From the NCBI RefSeq assembly GCF_002847345.1, contig NZ_LXFV01000001.1:551580-615579 (forward strand): a stretch of 64,000 nucleotides of DNA. Direction: 5' to 3'. Both the position numbers and the translations under genes were made by a program. The notes beneath the pieces are model-generated. The model saw only the letters and a program-made list of their open reading frames with translations. It searched no databases and was not told where the DNA came from. Source of the stretch: Pectobacterium peruviense. GTDB lineage: Bacteria; Pseudomonadota; Gammaproteobacteria; Enterobacterales; Enterobacteriaceae. The number at the start of each line of letters is the position of its first letter. Within the stretch, counting starts at the first letter, position 1. Shown piece by piece: positions 8,801 to 15,974 of this stretch.

Positions 8801-10432
8801 AAATGTCAGCTTTCCATCCTGAGTTTCTTGCAATACGTTGAGACTGCATAGTTTCCGCAGGATGTTCTTAGAGGCTGCGAAACGCTGATGTGGCACGACC
8901 AAACTCCGCAATTGCAGCATATCTGAGGCAATATCTTCAATCGCTATTATAGCCGGATCACTTAATTCGCTATCGTCAAGCACGATAGTATTCAGATAGC
9001 GTTGTGCCAATGCCTGACTGGTTACAATATTGAAACTACCGCCTCGCTGAGCCAATTCGACAAACAACGCTAGCTCGCGTGGGTTCCTTATTAGCTCACA
9101 AGTCACAGCATCAAGGGAATCAGTCGCAATATCCAATGCCCTCAGTAATGGGACAATTTCTGTATTCCAGTCCAGTGGCTGGCACTTCAATTCACAATCC
9201 CATTGCCGTTCAGCAATCCGTCTGTCGTAATGCTTGTCGAAGTCACGACAGGCAGTAACAACAGTGAGATTAGGGATCAATAGAAGTCGATCAATTTGTG
9301 CAAGAAAATATCGCAATACGCGATGATCACGGGCAATAGATAGCACATCCAAAGAATCGATGACTACAACCACATGGGCGTCTTCAGCTAGTCTGGCCGT
9401 TTTTTCCACCCATTCCCCAGATAGGCCTTGAACCTGACGCTCTTCCGATGTCCCTAAGTCTGCGAATTCACGCGATTGGATAAAGAGAGACACAATATCT
9501 GAACTGAATTTGCCCCGATCTTCCAATGCTTCCTGTAATGCAAGCATCACACAGGTTTTTCCTGATCCAGGAAGGCCTGTGAGTAAGATAGATCTTTTTC
9601 GGGCATCAATCGCTGCAAGTAACTCATCCACAATAGGGTTCGCAATACGATACCCCGCAATATCGCGACGCCACGACCTACCGATGGCAGAAGTACTAGA
9701 AAAGGAATGGCGTATCTCAGCAAGATCCATTGGTGGAACGAGTGTTGCTCCGGCCTGCTGGATAATAGTCTTAAGGTCAGATTTGGTTAAGCGATGCTGA
9801 GCCGCGCTAGATAAGCGATTACTATCCATGCGCGCACCTAATTGATCGAGTCTTACCCAAATTGCATTGAATGCAGAATCAGGGTTACTCACTAAATGCC
9901 GTAAACGCTCGTGTAGCAATTCCTCCATTCTATCCAAGTCATCACTAGTCACAAACGTAGTTCGACGCAAGAATTCAAACGTTGAAAAAGTAGGAGCGGT
10001 TTTCGCGAGTTGTTCCGACAAGGTATTATCCAACGCCTGTTGCGCCTTCCCTAAACTTTGTCTGTAGCTACCTTCATCTGACTGAGTCGTACTATGTTCT
10101 CTTAGTTTTGCGAGGTCGCCAAAATTGTTTCGGGAATAGAAGCGGACATTTATATTTGGATTATTGGCCAACAAAGAGAAAGCTTTATCTAGTTCATCAG
10201 CAAGATCAGCTATTGTCCAAGCTTTGAAATCGGTTTGATTTTTTTTGCACTGGCAGGCAATCAAGGTGCCGTCAACTTTGCCAACGACCACATCATCAAC
10301 TGAATAGGCTATCGAATCTATTTCAAGCCATTGAAAATCTTGATCGGATAAGACTGTCAGAGCCCAGTCAAATGCGACCAGAGTCTGGTAACTGTCCCCA
10401 CGATTGGAGCGTATCCCTGCTGTGCTCATCAA
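5855..10432 (-). CDS. Large nuclease-NTPase protein, candidate single-gene antiviral STAND (Avs-like) system
   Basis: The protein has 1525 residues. The N-terminus (about 1-120) opens with NRGDSYQTLVAF and contains Glu37, Asp46/Asp47 (DDVVVG) and Gln61-Cys-Lys63-Lys64, spaced like a PD-(D/E)xK nuclease of the Mrr/Cap4 (DUF4297-like) type. A P-loop NTPase follows: Walker A GLPGSGKT at 286-293 (Lys292) and Walker B VVVVIDSLD at 354-362 (Asp359). The remaining roughly 1000 residues look helical and repetitive, like a sensor domain, but I recognise no named repeat. Effector, STAND core and long C-terminal sensor is the layout of Avs antiphage proteins. The gene stands alone, reads as more AT-rich than its neighbours, and sits between conserved genes, consistent with acquisition by transfer. 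Defence function is inferred; other large STAND ATPases are possible. Confidence 0.6.
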   Translation of the reverse strand: MMSTAGIRSNRGDSYQTLVAFDWALTVLSDQDFQWLEIDSIAYSVDDVVVGKVDGTLIACQCKKNQTDFKAWTIADLADELDKAFSLLANNPNINVRFYSRNNFGDLAKLREHSTTQSDEGSYRQSLGKAQQALDNTLSEQLAKTAPTFSTFEFLRRTTFVTSDDLDRMEELLHERLRHLVSNPDSAFNAIWVRLDQLGARMDSNRLSSAAQHRLTKSDLKTIIQQAGATLVPPMDLAEIRHSFSSTSAIGRSWRRDIAGYRIANPIVDELLAAIDARKRSILLTGLPGSGKTCVMLALQEALEDRGKFSSDIVSLFIQSREFADLGTSEERQVQGLSGEWVEKTARLAEDAHVVVVIDSLDVLSIARDHRVLRYFLAQIDRLLLIPNLTVVTACRDFDKHYDRRIAERQWDCELKCQPLDWNTEIVPLLRALDIATDSLDAVTCELIRNPRELALFVELAQRGGSFNIVTSQALAQRYLNTIVLDDSELSDPAIIAIEDIASDMLQLRSLVVPHQRFAASKNILRKLCSLNVLQETQDGKLTFGHQTLLDVLVISKALRNGITLNEFIRDLPPVPFVRPSIRSFIAQLALGECREFRKQLRTVLTGNAAFHIRRLIAESFAEQTPKDDDWPLIRDLRERHPDVFQVIYAMGRSIEWHHFWLNHLIPHLKTVRDVKGLAGHVHRIVQWSNEDCVGVLSFWMESLSLDWFDGNGIADQLAMHLSGVKLGNIALVTPLLERLLDMPRSEHSFLGRVIAGCVTAGVVDDVLLWRYMTDGISDEDLLQFKFNRKLRCQSHEFGGKNDNFIRQRMEQSSVLLDLAVESIERWSMVRASRYSKPRLGYRSGFLNETSYKDKHSQRDISHADSLDMLFDAVEAAIIYHAKVHSNWWQEKRERLCFNHEGSLLYFGILACTASPEANIDLISRMLCDPKMLEFELSYELSELMQSSFRLLVVSVQNEVMASILAVRNEDATDEFNLWKLKAQTEFIVSIPCYQRSPEVQTIVDTYEKKAGTFVRQPSIDSHSGFVRLPFSFEIFLDFSDNGVLRLLSHYYGHSHRDWDDFLVGGERQVCLQLQEAASRQPSRFLSFLSNRWVEIPNVFRDDIMDGVVTYLSCRYGNQSPNGEWEPLEDPDAALLANQIIDELERHPRRWRHQRSSAKALKACAHVIRTSQEAKRLIFLAIDFAGLYEEDPIEGDSVDLITIGINMAKGDVADALMILANNYLEARNEFPELLVPTLYRFASDTHPAIRALILRRLPYLQSQSFGFGWSLFHFTMQDPNGLWQIAEECLYYAYYKHFEVVKPLLTRLYREGYGKDMETWGRISALAAMTQHIDFEEFLRELSNLGSTEAWHGAVTVWTNAENIRQHDEQCLVGIDAGLNAGGIHALETARQLDHIFDSNDNVIFVPIGLVALCFSVFESDRDGENNRHRLFGFHGWLNVISQQEPEQALAATELYLTYVNHSKQHLYDHDDSLTQLMTRLFAEAEEREESDRGEMLQRVVAIQDSLLSLGVNGIADWLKAAERP

Positions 10433-10843
10433 ATTACTCCCATTAGAGGGCGTTCATTCCTCCCTCATATAAACTAACGTTAGCTGCAACAATATTTTTT
10501 GAGCATAGTCTGTCTGTAGTTGAGGAGAATATAGCCAGCTACATCTTCAAAATGAGCCTTTCCCGAAAAATCTTTTTACCACAATAGAATAGATCGTAGA
10601 AAGATGATGAACGCGCACTGTATTCAAATTTATGCTCTATTCGACATAATTATGTCGCCGCTCAGGGAAAATACACGGATGCCACAACAGTATAAATGTT
10701 TCATTCATGCTTATCAGAGATAAGGTTCAAAAAGTACTGTTTTATTACTCGTAAGATTACTGTATTTTCATACTGAATGAAAACTGACCAGAAATATCCC
10801 AATATTCAATTTTCCAATATAAGGTGGGGCATTGATCGCCACC
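10433..10843. other. AT-rich intergenic region upstream of the STAND gene
   Basis: The 411 bases separate two minus-strand genes: the STAND gene lies below and the YheO-type regulator ends above. No gene was found. The region is AT-rich and should hold the STAND gene promoter. It contains one perfect 16-bp palindrome, listed separately. No direct repeats or tRNA end that would mark an island boundary were seen. Confidence 0.6.
10642..10657. promoter_or_regulatory. Perfect 16-bp palindrome, possible operator
   Basis: CGACATAATTATGTCG is a perfect palindrome about 210 bases upstream of the STAND gene start. Its length suits a dimeric DNA-binding protein. No regulator is encoded next to it, so the binding protein is unknown. 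Confidence 0.35.
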
Positions 10844-11464
10844 CTACTTCGCATACAAATACACCGAAGCCCTTGATACGCCGAGGTGCTGTGCGATGGT
10901 TTCCATGGATTTTTTGACTTCCAGCAGGCCGCTGTCTTTCAGTTCCTGAAGCAGGGTTTTTCTGTCCTGCGCTTTTAGCGCCCGTGGCGTGGTGGCAAGC
11001 CGTGCGGCGAAGTGATCGATGTGTTGTCTGATCGCCGCTGCGCCGTTTGGTTCTAAATGCTCCGTTACGGAGTCCGAAGCAAGCTGGGTGAATTGCGCCA
11101 GAGCATTTTGCATGCCGCGAAATAGCGTCATATCGACGTTCAGGCACAGCGCAGCGACATAGTCGCCTTCCGCATTTTTGATGCCGACTGAGGTGCTTTT
11201 TACCGGACGCCCATCAGCAAACTGGTTAGCATAGTTCGCTAAAATATTAGGAAATTCAGGTGAAGCGATTCGAGCAAGGCCCAGCTCCGTCGCGGGTGCG
11301 CCTACCTCCCTGCCAGAGAGGTTATTGTGAATGGAAAGTATCGCGTGTTCCGGGTTCTTCAGATCGTGTACGACCACTTCACAGAATGGCGCAAACGTCT
11401 CGCTCAACCCTTTCGCTATGGCATCTAACTGCGTCAGCAGTAGACCTTCTCCAGATGCAGACAT
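10844..11464 (-). CDS. YheO/DauR-type transcriptional regulator (PAS-like plus HTH)
   Basis: The protein has 206 residues. The N-terminal part (about 8-115) is a YheO-like PAS domain with FAPFCEVVVHDL, TSVGIKNAEGDYVAALCLNVD and related blocks. The C-terminus ends in a DNA-binding helix-turn-helix, ETIAQHLGVSRASVYLYAK. I chose ATG 11464 because GGAGAG lies seven bases upstream and the length fits the family; a longer frame reaches 11605 without support. DauR, the known relative, represses a D-arginine catabolic operon. Here the gene is divergent from the dehydratase/cyclodeaminase/aldolase operon and probably controls it in response to a substrate amino acid. Confidence 0.85.
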   Translation of the reverse strand: MSASGEGLLLTQLDAIAKGLSETFAPFCEVVVHDLKNPEHAILSIHNNLSGREVGAPATELGLARIASPEFPNILANYANQFADGRPVKSTSVGIKNAEGDYVAALCLNVDMTLFRGMQNALAQFTQLASDSVTEHLEPNGAAAIRQHIDHFAARLATTPRALKAQDRKTLLQELKDSGLLEVKKSMETIAQHLGVSRASVYLYAK

Positions 11465-11632
11465 ATTTCTCTCCAATACCAATACCGACGCAACCGCGTT
11501 TTCTGGCGCTGAGTGTACTGTAAGTACATCTTCTTTAGTACCACGAGCGATTCTCGTCTTGCCTTGTGAAGCGTATGCGTTTCGCCCCTTCCCAGCAGCA
11601 CACAATGCGTCTCACGTAAGCTGAGAATTTAA

Positions 11633-11662
11633 AGATAAATCATATTAGACAATTTATCTAAT
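11633..11662. promoter_or_regulatory. Nested inverted repeats in the divergent regulator/operon region
   Basis: ATTAGA-7-TCTAAT (11644-11662) overlaps a second pair, AGATAAAT (11633-11640) and ATTTATCT (11652-11659). They lie between the YheO-type regulator and the bhc-like operon in AT-rich DNA. This is a reasonable operator for the divergent regulator, but that is an inference from position. Confidence 0.4.
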
Positions 11663-11747
11663 TTTATATATTTTGTTTATGTCGCATTCGACAGCATCGA
11701 GGACAACGGCCTCGGTATTCACAATCACTAACAGCGGGTTTTTAGAT

Positions 11748-12722
11748 ATGAGCGACTTACGTCTCCCAACCTTTGACGATGTGGTAGCCGCAGCGGAACG
11801 CCTTGATGGCTATGCCAATAAAACGCCAGTCATGACATCACGCACGGTTAATGACGCGTTCGGCGCAGAGGTTTTCTTCAAGTGTGAAAACTTTCAGCGT
11901 ACGGGTGCATTCAAGTTTCGCGGTGCCATGAACGCGCTGTTACAATTCTCAGATGAGCAGAAAGCCGCAGGCGTGGTCACCTTTTCTTCCGGTAACCATG
12001 CGCAGGCCATCGCGCTGTCCGCCAAATTACTCGGCATTCCGGCAACCATTGTCATGCCACACGATGCACCGGCAGCAAAGATCGCAGCAACACGCGGCTA
12101 TGGCGGGAACGTAGTGCAATATAATCGATATACCGAAGATCGTGAGCAGATCGGTAGAGATCTGGCCCAAAAGCACGGTCTGACGCTCATTCCTCCTTAT
12201 GACCACCCGCACGTTATTGCTGGGCAAGGCACAGCCACGAAAGAACTGCTGGAAGAAACCGGTGAGCTGGATGCCCTGTTCGTCTGTCTGGGCGGCGGCG
12301 GATTGCTGGCAGGTTCTGCGCTTTCCGCGCGTCAGCTGTCTCCACGTTGCAAAATTTATGGCGTCGAACCTCTCGCAGGCAATGACGGGCAGCAATCCTT
12401 CCGTAGCGGCACGATTGTGCATATTGATACGCCCAAAACCATCGCCGACGGCGCACAAATTCAGCATCTGGGTAACTATACCTTCTCTGTGATTCGCCAA
12501 AACGTTGATGACATTCTGACGGTAACGGATGACGACCTGATTGACGCGATGCGGTTTTACGCCGAGCGAATGAACATCGTCGTTGAGCCGACGGGATGCC
12601 TCAGCTTTGCAGCGGCGCGCAATCTCAGGGAATCACTGAGCGGTAAACGCATCGGTATCATTATCAGTGGCGGGAATGTCGATATCAGCCGCTACGGCGC
12701 ATTTCTGACTGATAACGCTTGA
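11748..12722 (+). CDS. PLP-dependent threo-3-hydroxyaspartate / threonine-serine dehydratase (BhcB/EutB-like)
   Basis: The protein has 324 residues from ATG 11748 and is a fold-type II PLP enzyme close to serine racemase and 3-hydroxyaspartate ammonia-lyase. It shows the Schiff-base Lys56 in GAFKFRGAMNAL, the SSGNHAQAIA substrate loop (from about 83) and the phosphate-binding GGGGL loop (about 184-188). The same frame is open to a TTG at 11673 with an ATG at 11679, but family length and the start MSDLRLPTFDDV favour 11748, although its ribosome site is weak. It is followed 10 bases later by the cyclodeaminase gene. The expected reaction is deamination of a hydroxylated amino acid to a keto acid or imine in the cytoplasm; the exact substrate is not certain. 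Confidence 0.8.
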   Translation: MSDLRLPTFDDVVAAAERLDGYANKTPVMTSRTVNDAFGAEVFFKCENFQRTGAFKFRGAMNALLQFSDEQKAAGVVTFSSGNHAQAIALSAKLLGIPATIVMPHDAPAAKIAATRGYGGNVVQYNRYTEDREQIGRDLAQKHGLTLIPPYDHPHVIAGQGTATKELLEETGELDALFVCLGGGGLLAGSALSARQLSPRCKIYGVEPLAGNDGQQSFRSGTIVHIDTPKTIADGAQIQHLGNYTFSVIRQNVDDILTVTDDDLIDAMRFYAERMNIVVEPTGCLSFAAARNLRESLSGKRIGIIISGGNVDISRYGAFLTDNA

Positions 12723-12732
12723 GGAAAAAACC

Positions 12733-13674
12733 ATGATCTTTATTTCTGAAACGGAATCGGCAGCGCTCATCAGCCATGAGCTGGCCTATGATGCCGTTTG
12801 CGAAGCCCTGCTCGCGGCCAGTGAACCGGAAGCGCGCAGTTTTCCAGTCGTACACGGACAAGGCTCCGATCCAAGCAATACATTCAGCGTCAAAGCCTCT
12901 GCAACCCGTGAGCTTGCGGGACTAAAAGTGGGTTCATTCTGGCCGGGGAACCCCGCTAACGGCCTGCCCCGCCACAATTCCCTTATTCTGCTGTTCGATC
13001 AGCAAATCGGGAAAATGGCTGTGGCCATAGAAGCAGGAAAGGTTAACGCCTTTCGTACCGCCGCCGCCGATGCCGTCGCAGCCGATTTGCTGGCAAGACC
13101 CGATGCCTCAGTTTTGGCGGTGTTCGGAACCGGTCATCAAGCTCGTTACGAATGTGCTGCGCTGGCAAGAATACGGCCCATTCGTACCGTACTGATTGTC
13201 GGACGCGATAGCAGCAAATCCGCAGAGATGGCGCAAGAGCTCAAGGCTGCGGGGCTGGATGCACAAGTCAGCGATGCCGAAAACGCGTGCCGCGCAGCGG
13301 ATATCATCGTGACCGCCACGCCATCACGCGCGCCGCTGTTTAACGCCGAGTGGGTCAAGGCAGGAACGCACGTCGTCAGCATGGGATCGGATGCTGCTGG
13401 CAAACAGGAACTGCCGCCAGAGCTGTTTGCCACTGGTCGCCTGTTTTGCGATCTGCCTTCCCAATCCAGAACCATTGGTGAGTTTCAACACGCGCCAGCG
13501 CATGTGACACTAACCGCCATCGGCGACGTAATTAGCGAGAACGCCGCGGGGCGGCAGACGCCGGACGACATTACCATTTTTGATAGTTCTGGCTTGTCCA
13601 TTCAGGACTTATATATCGGCCAACGCATTCTTGCCGTCTGGCAAACAGCGAAACAAAATGGAGACATGCAATGA
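12733..13674 (+). CDS. Ornithine cyclodeaminase / mu-crystallin family reductase (BhcD/EutC-like)
   Basis: The protein has 313 residues with the family layout: an N-terminal substrate half with VKASATRELAGLKVGSFWPGNPANGLPRHNS and a Rossmann half with VFGTGHQARYECAALA (from about 132) and an IVGRDS segment. Members include ornithine cyclodeaminase, alanine dehydrogenase of archaea, EutC of ectoine use and BhcD, an iminosuccinate reductase. The gene overlaps the next one by four bases (ATGA) and follows the BhcB-like gene closely. In this setting reduction of an imine made by the dehydratase is likely; this is inferred from the operon. Confidence 0.8.
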   Translation: MIFISETESAALISHELAYDAVCEALLAASEPEARSFPVVHGQGSDPSNTFSVKASATRELAGLKVGSFWPGNPANGLPRHNSLILLFDQQIGKMAVAIEAGKVNAFRTAAADAVAADLLARPDASVLAVFGTGHQARYECAALARIRPIRTVLIVGRDSSKSAEMAQELKAAGLDAQVSDAENACRAADIIVTATPSRAPLFNAEWVKAGTHVVSMGSDAAGKQELPPELFATGRLFCDLPSQSRTIGEFQHAPAHVTLTAIGDVISENAAGRQTPDDITIFDSSGLSIQDLYIGQRILAVWQTAKQNGDMQ

Positions 13675-14813
13675 GTAACGTCGAGTGGCTTAACACGCTG
13701 GAAACGCCCTTTTTGCTGATTGATGAGTTCCGCTTTCAACGCAATATCGACAGACTTTATCAGCGTACGGAAAATCTAGGCAGCCAGGTTCGACCGCATC
13801 TCAAAACGCTACGCTCGATTGAGGCTGGTCGCTATTTGCTCAAAGATTCCGCCTCACCGGCGACGGTTTCGACGCTGGCAGAAGCGGAAGCCTTTGCCGA
13901 CGCGGGTTATACCAACCTGCTCTACGCCGTGGGGATCGCCCCGCACAAGCTGGCGCGCATCGCTAACCTCATCAGTAAAGGCGTGAATCTTCATATTCTG
14001 CTGGATAGCGTGGAACAGGCGCGGGCGGTGACGGATTATGCTCTCGCCAATAACGTGACATTTTCGGTGTTTATCGAGATCGACTGTGACGGACATCGCG
14101 GCGGCATCCCGCCAGAAAGCGATGCGCTGCTTGAGCTAGCGAAGCAGATCGATGGCAACGGGGCGACGCTTACTGGCCTGCTGGCTCATGCGGGAGAGTC
14201 CTACGCCTGCCGCACGGATGAGGCGATCAGAGCAGCAGCGCGGGCCGAGTGCGCCGCCATCAATACTGCCGGACAACGTGTACGAGCGCAGGGAATTGCT
14301 TGCCCCGTACTCAGCGTCGGAGCCACGCCGACAGCGCACTTTGCCGAAGACTTAACTGGCATTACTGAAGTCAGAGCGGGCGTGTTCACTACATTCGATC
14401 TGGTGATGAAAAATGTTGGGGTCTGTTCGCTGGATGATATCGCCCTGTCAGTCGTCAGCACGGTGATTGGGCATAACCGCGAAAAAGGCTGGGTGTTTAT
14501 TGATGCGGGCTGGATGGCGCTCTCGCGCGATCGCGGTACGGCTTCTCAGGCAAAAGATTACGGTTACGGGCTGGTTTGCGACCTGCATGGCAGTCCTTAC
14601 CACGACCTCTGCGTGACCGTCACCAATCAGGAACACGGCATCATCGCGCTACCCGCAGACAGTGGATTCTCGGTCGATAATTTCCCCGTCGGCACGCGGT
14701 TGCGGATATTGCCTAACCACGCCTGTGCGACGGCCGCGATGCATCAACACTATCAGGTGCTGAAATCACACCGGCATGAGCAGGAAACCTGGCAGCGCAT
14801 TACCGGATGGTAA
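13671..14813 (+). CDS. DSD1-family PLP-dependent aldolase or dehydratase (BhcC / D-threonine aldolase-like)
   Basis: The protein has 380 residues and belongs to the alanine-racemase-fold DSD1 family. It begins TLETPFLLIDEFRFQRNID and carries the PLP lysine Lys45 in RPHLKTLRS, EIDCDGHRGG near 140, and a C-terminal metal/PLP region including LPADSGFS and PNHACATAAMHQ (His-x-Cys). These features mark D-threonine aldolase, D-serine dehydratase and 3-hydroxyaspartate aldolase (BhcC). The start overlaps the cyclodeaminase stop, so the three genes form one coupled operon. With its two neighbours it suggests use of 3-hydroxyaspartate or a similar beta-hydroxy amino acid, giving glycine plus glyoxylate if the aldolase reading is right. 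Confidence 0.8.
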   Translation: MSNVEWLNTLETPFLLIDEFRFQRNIDRLYQRTENLGSQVRPHLKTLRSIEAGRYLLKDSASPATVSTLAEAEAFADAGYTNLLYAVGIAPHKLARIANLISKGVNLHILLDSVEQARAVTDYALANNVTFSVFIEIDCDGHRGGIPPESDALLELAKQIDGNGATLTGLLAHAGESYACRTDEAIRAAARAECAAINTAGQRVRAQGIACPVLSVGATPTAHFAEDLTGITEVRAGVFTTFDLVMKNVGVCSLDDIALSVVSTVIGHNREKGWVFIDAGWMALSRDRGTASQAKDYGYGLVCDLHGSPYHDLCVTVTNQEHGIIALPADSGFSVDNFPVGTRLRILPNHACATAAMHQHYQVLKSHRHEQETWQRITGW

Positions 14814-14826
14814 GTGCCATTGTCAT

Positions 14827-14859
14827 ATCGCCCGATCTGAACGCATCGGGCGATGTTTT
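14827..14859 (+). terminator. Terminator of the bhc-like operon
   Basis: A perfect 10-bp stem ATCGCCCGAT/ATCGGGCGAT with an eight-base loop is followed by GTTTTA. It lies just after the aldolase stop and before the convergent OsmC gene. Confidence 0.8.
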
Positions 14860-14904
14860 ACAAATAATTCCCGCCGATCTCTCCGCGCCGTCAACCCACA
14901 AGGC

Positions 14905-15381
14905 TCAGCGGTTCGTCCCTAACGTCGGCTCACAATTGACCGGGAAATTCACCGAGTGAGCGATGTAACAGGCATCATGTGCCAGTTCATGCAAGGTGGC
15001 ATATTGCTCGGCAGTAGGCTGCTTTTCGCCGCTGAATGTTACCTGCGGGTGCAGCGTGACGTCCAACATCGCCATTTTCCCCGCCGCGTTCACGCCCATT
15101 GTTCCCACCGCGTGGTCCTGATAATCATCGACACAAAACCGCTTTTTGGCCGCAATCGAAAGGAACCATAGCATATGGCAACTCGATAACGAGGCCACCA
15201 GCGCCTCTTCGGGATCGACCGCGTCTTCCAGCGAAAAAGGCAGCGGTACGACATGAGGTGACGACGAGGCACGCAGCGTAATACCGCCATCAAACTGCCA
15301 CTGATGAAGTCGGCTGTAGCGGTTATCAATAAAATCTTGCCCATCGCGCTGCCAGCAGATTGAAGCACGGTATTCAGACAT
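14905..15381 (-). CDS. OsmC family peroxiredoxin-like protein
   Basis: The 158-residue protein matches the OsmC/Ohr fold: an N-terminal strand region, PEEALVASLSSCHMLWFLSIAAKKR with the first redox cysteine, and a second cysteine near the C-terminus (FPVNCEPTL). OsmC proteins are cytoplasmic thiol peroxidases acting on organic hydroperoxides. The gene lies four bases after the MarR gene stop, so the two are co-transcribed. Ohr-type peroxidases are often controlled by MarR-type OhrR repressors, which fits this pair. Confidence 0.85.
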   Translation of the reverse strand: MSEYRASICWQRDGQDFIDNRYSRLHQWQFDGGITLRASSSPHVVPLPFSLEDAVDPEEALVASLSSCHMLWFLSIAAKKRFCVDDYQDHAVGTMGVNAAGKMAMLDVTLHPQVTFSGEKQPTAEQYATLHELAHDACYIAHSVNFPVNCEPTLGTNR

Positions 15382-15384
15382 GGC

Positions 15385-15912
15385 TCAGTTCCCTTTGTTA
15401 TGACTTTCCAACCCGCGCAATAGCGTTGCGAGGTTGGTATCAAGCGCCGCCAGCACTTCGGCAGGTAGCACCGAGAGCACATGACGCTCATTCTCAATAT
15501 GCGCCTCAACGGCACGATTAATCAGTTCAAGCCCTGTGCTGGTGAGCTGCACGAGCGTACTGCGCGCATCCAGTTCGTTCTGCACACGTTCGATAAATCC
15601 TCGAGTTTCAAGGCGCTTGAGCCGATGAGTCATGGTTCCTGACGTTACCATCAACGTGGAGAAGAGTTCGGTAGGGCTAAGGCAATGCGGTACACCTGCA
15701 CGCCGCAGCGTAGCCAGCATATCAAACTCCCAACTGCTCAGATCGAATCTGGAAAAACAGGATTCCAGACGCTGATCCATGAGCACAGCACATCGTCTTA
15801 GGCGTCCAATCGGTCCCATGGGGCTGGCATCCAGATCGGGGCGTTCGCGCCGCCACTGTTCAAGGATGGCATCTACCGCATCGTATTCGTGCTCACTGGT
15901 TTGATTTTTCAT
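15385..15912 (-). CDS. MarR family transcriptional regulator
   Basis: The protein has 175 residues with the winged-helix signature: LSSWEFDMLATLRRAG, LSPTELFSTLMVTSGTMTHRLKRLETRGFIER (recognition helix) and the wing DARSTLVQLTSTG. It heads the marR-osmC unit and is divergent from the EamA transporter. The 62 bases between hold two similar dyads, so it probably represses itself and the transporter until a small ligand or oxidant binds. A cysteine (VPHCLSP) is present but does not by itself show OhrR-type redox sensing. Confidence 0.85.
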   Translation of the reverse strand: MKNQTSEHEYDAVDAILEQWRRERPDLDASPMGPIGRLRRCAVLMDQRLESCFSRFDLSSWEFDMLATLRRAGVPHCLSPTELFSTLMVTSGTMTHRLKRLETRGFIERVQNELDARSTLVQLTSTGLELINRAVEAHIENERHVLSVLPAEVLAALDTNLATLLRGLESHNKGN

Positions 15913-15914
15913 TT

Positions 15915-15970
15915 ATCTTGACTTCAAGGTAATTAATCAACACTATCATAATATCTTGAATTGAAGGTAA
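15915..15970. promoter_or_regulatory. Two MarR-type operator copies
   Basis: ATCTTGACTTCAAGGTAA (15915) and ATCTTGAATTGAAGGTAA (15953) are near-identical, 38 bases apart, and each contains a CTTGA-2-TCAAG-like dyad (15917-15928 perfect, 15955-15966 with one mismatch). They lie between the divergent marR and transporter genes, next to both starts. Length and symmetry suit a MarR dimer. Confidence 0.7.
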
Positions 15971-15974
15971 AGTC

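Noticed and set aside
5855..10432. Possible phage or integrative island
   Set aside because: No integrase, transposase, tRNA end or flanking direct repeat was seen, so only a single acquired gene is proposed.
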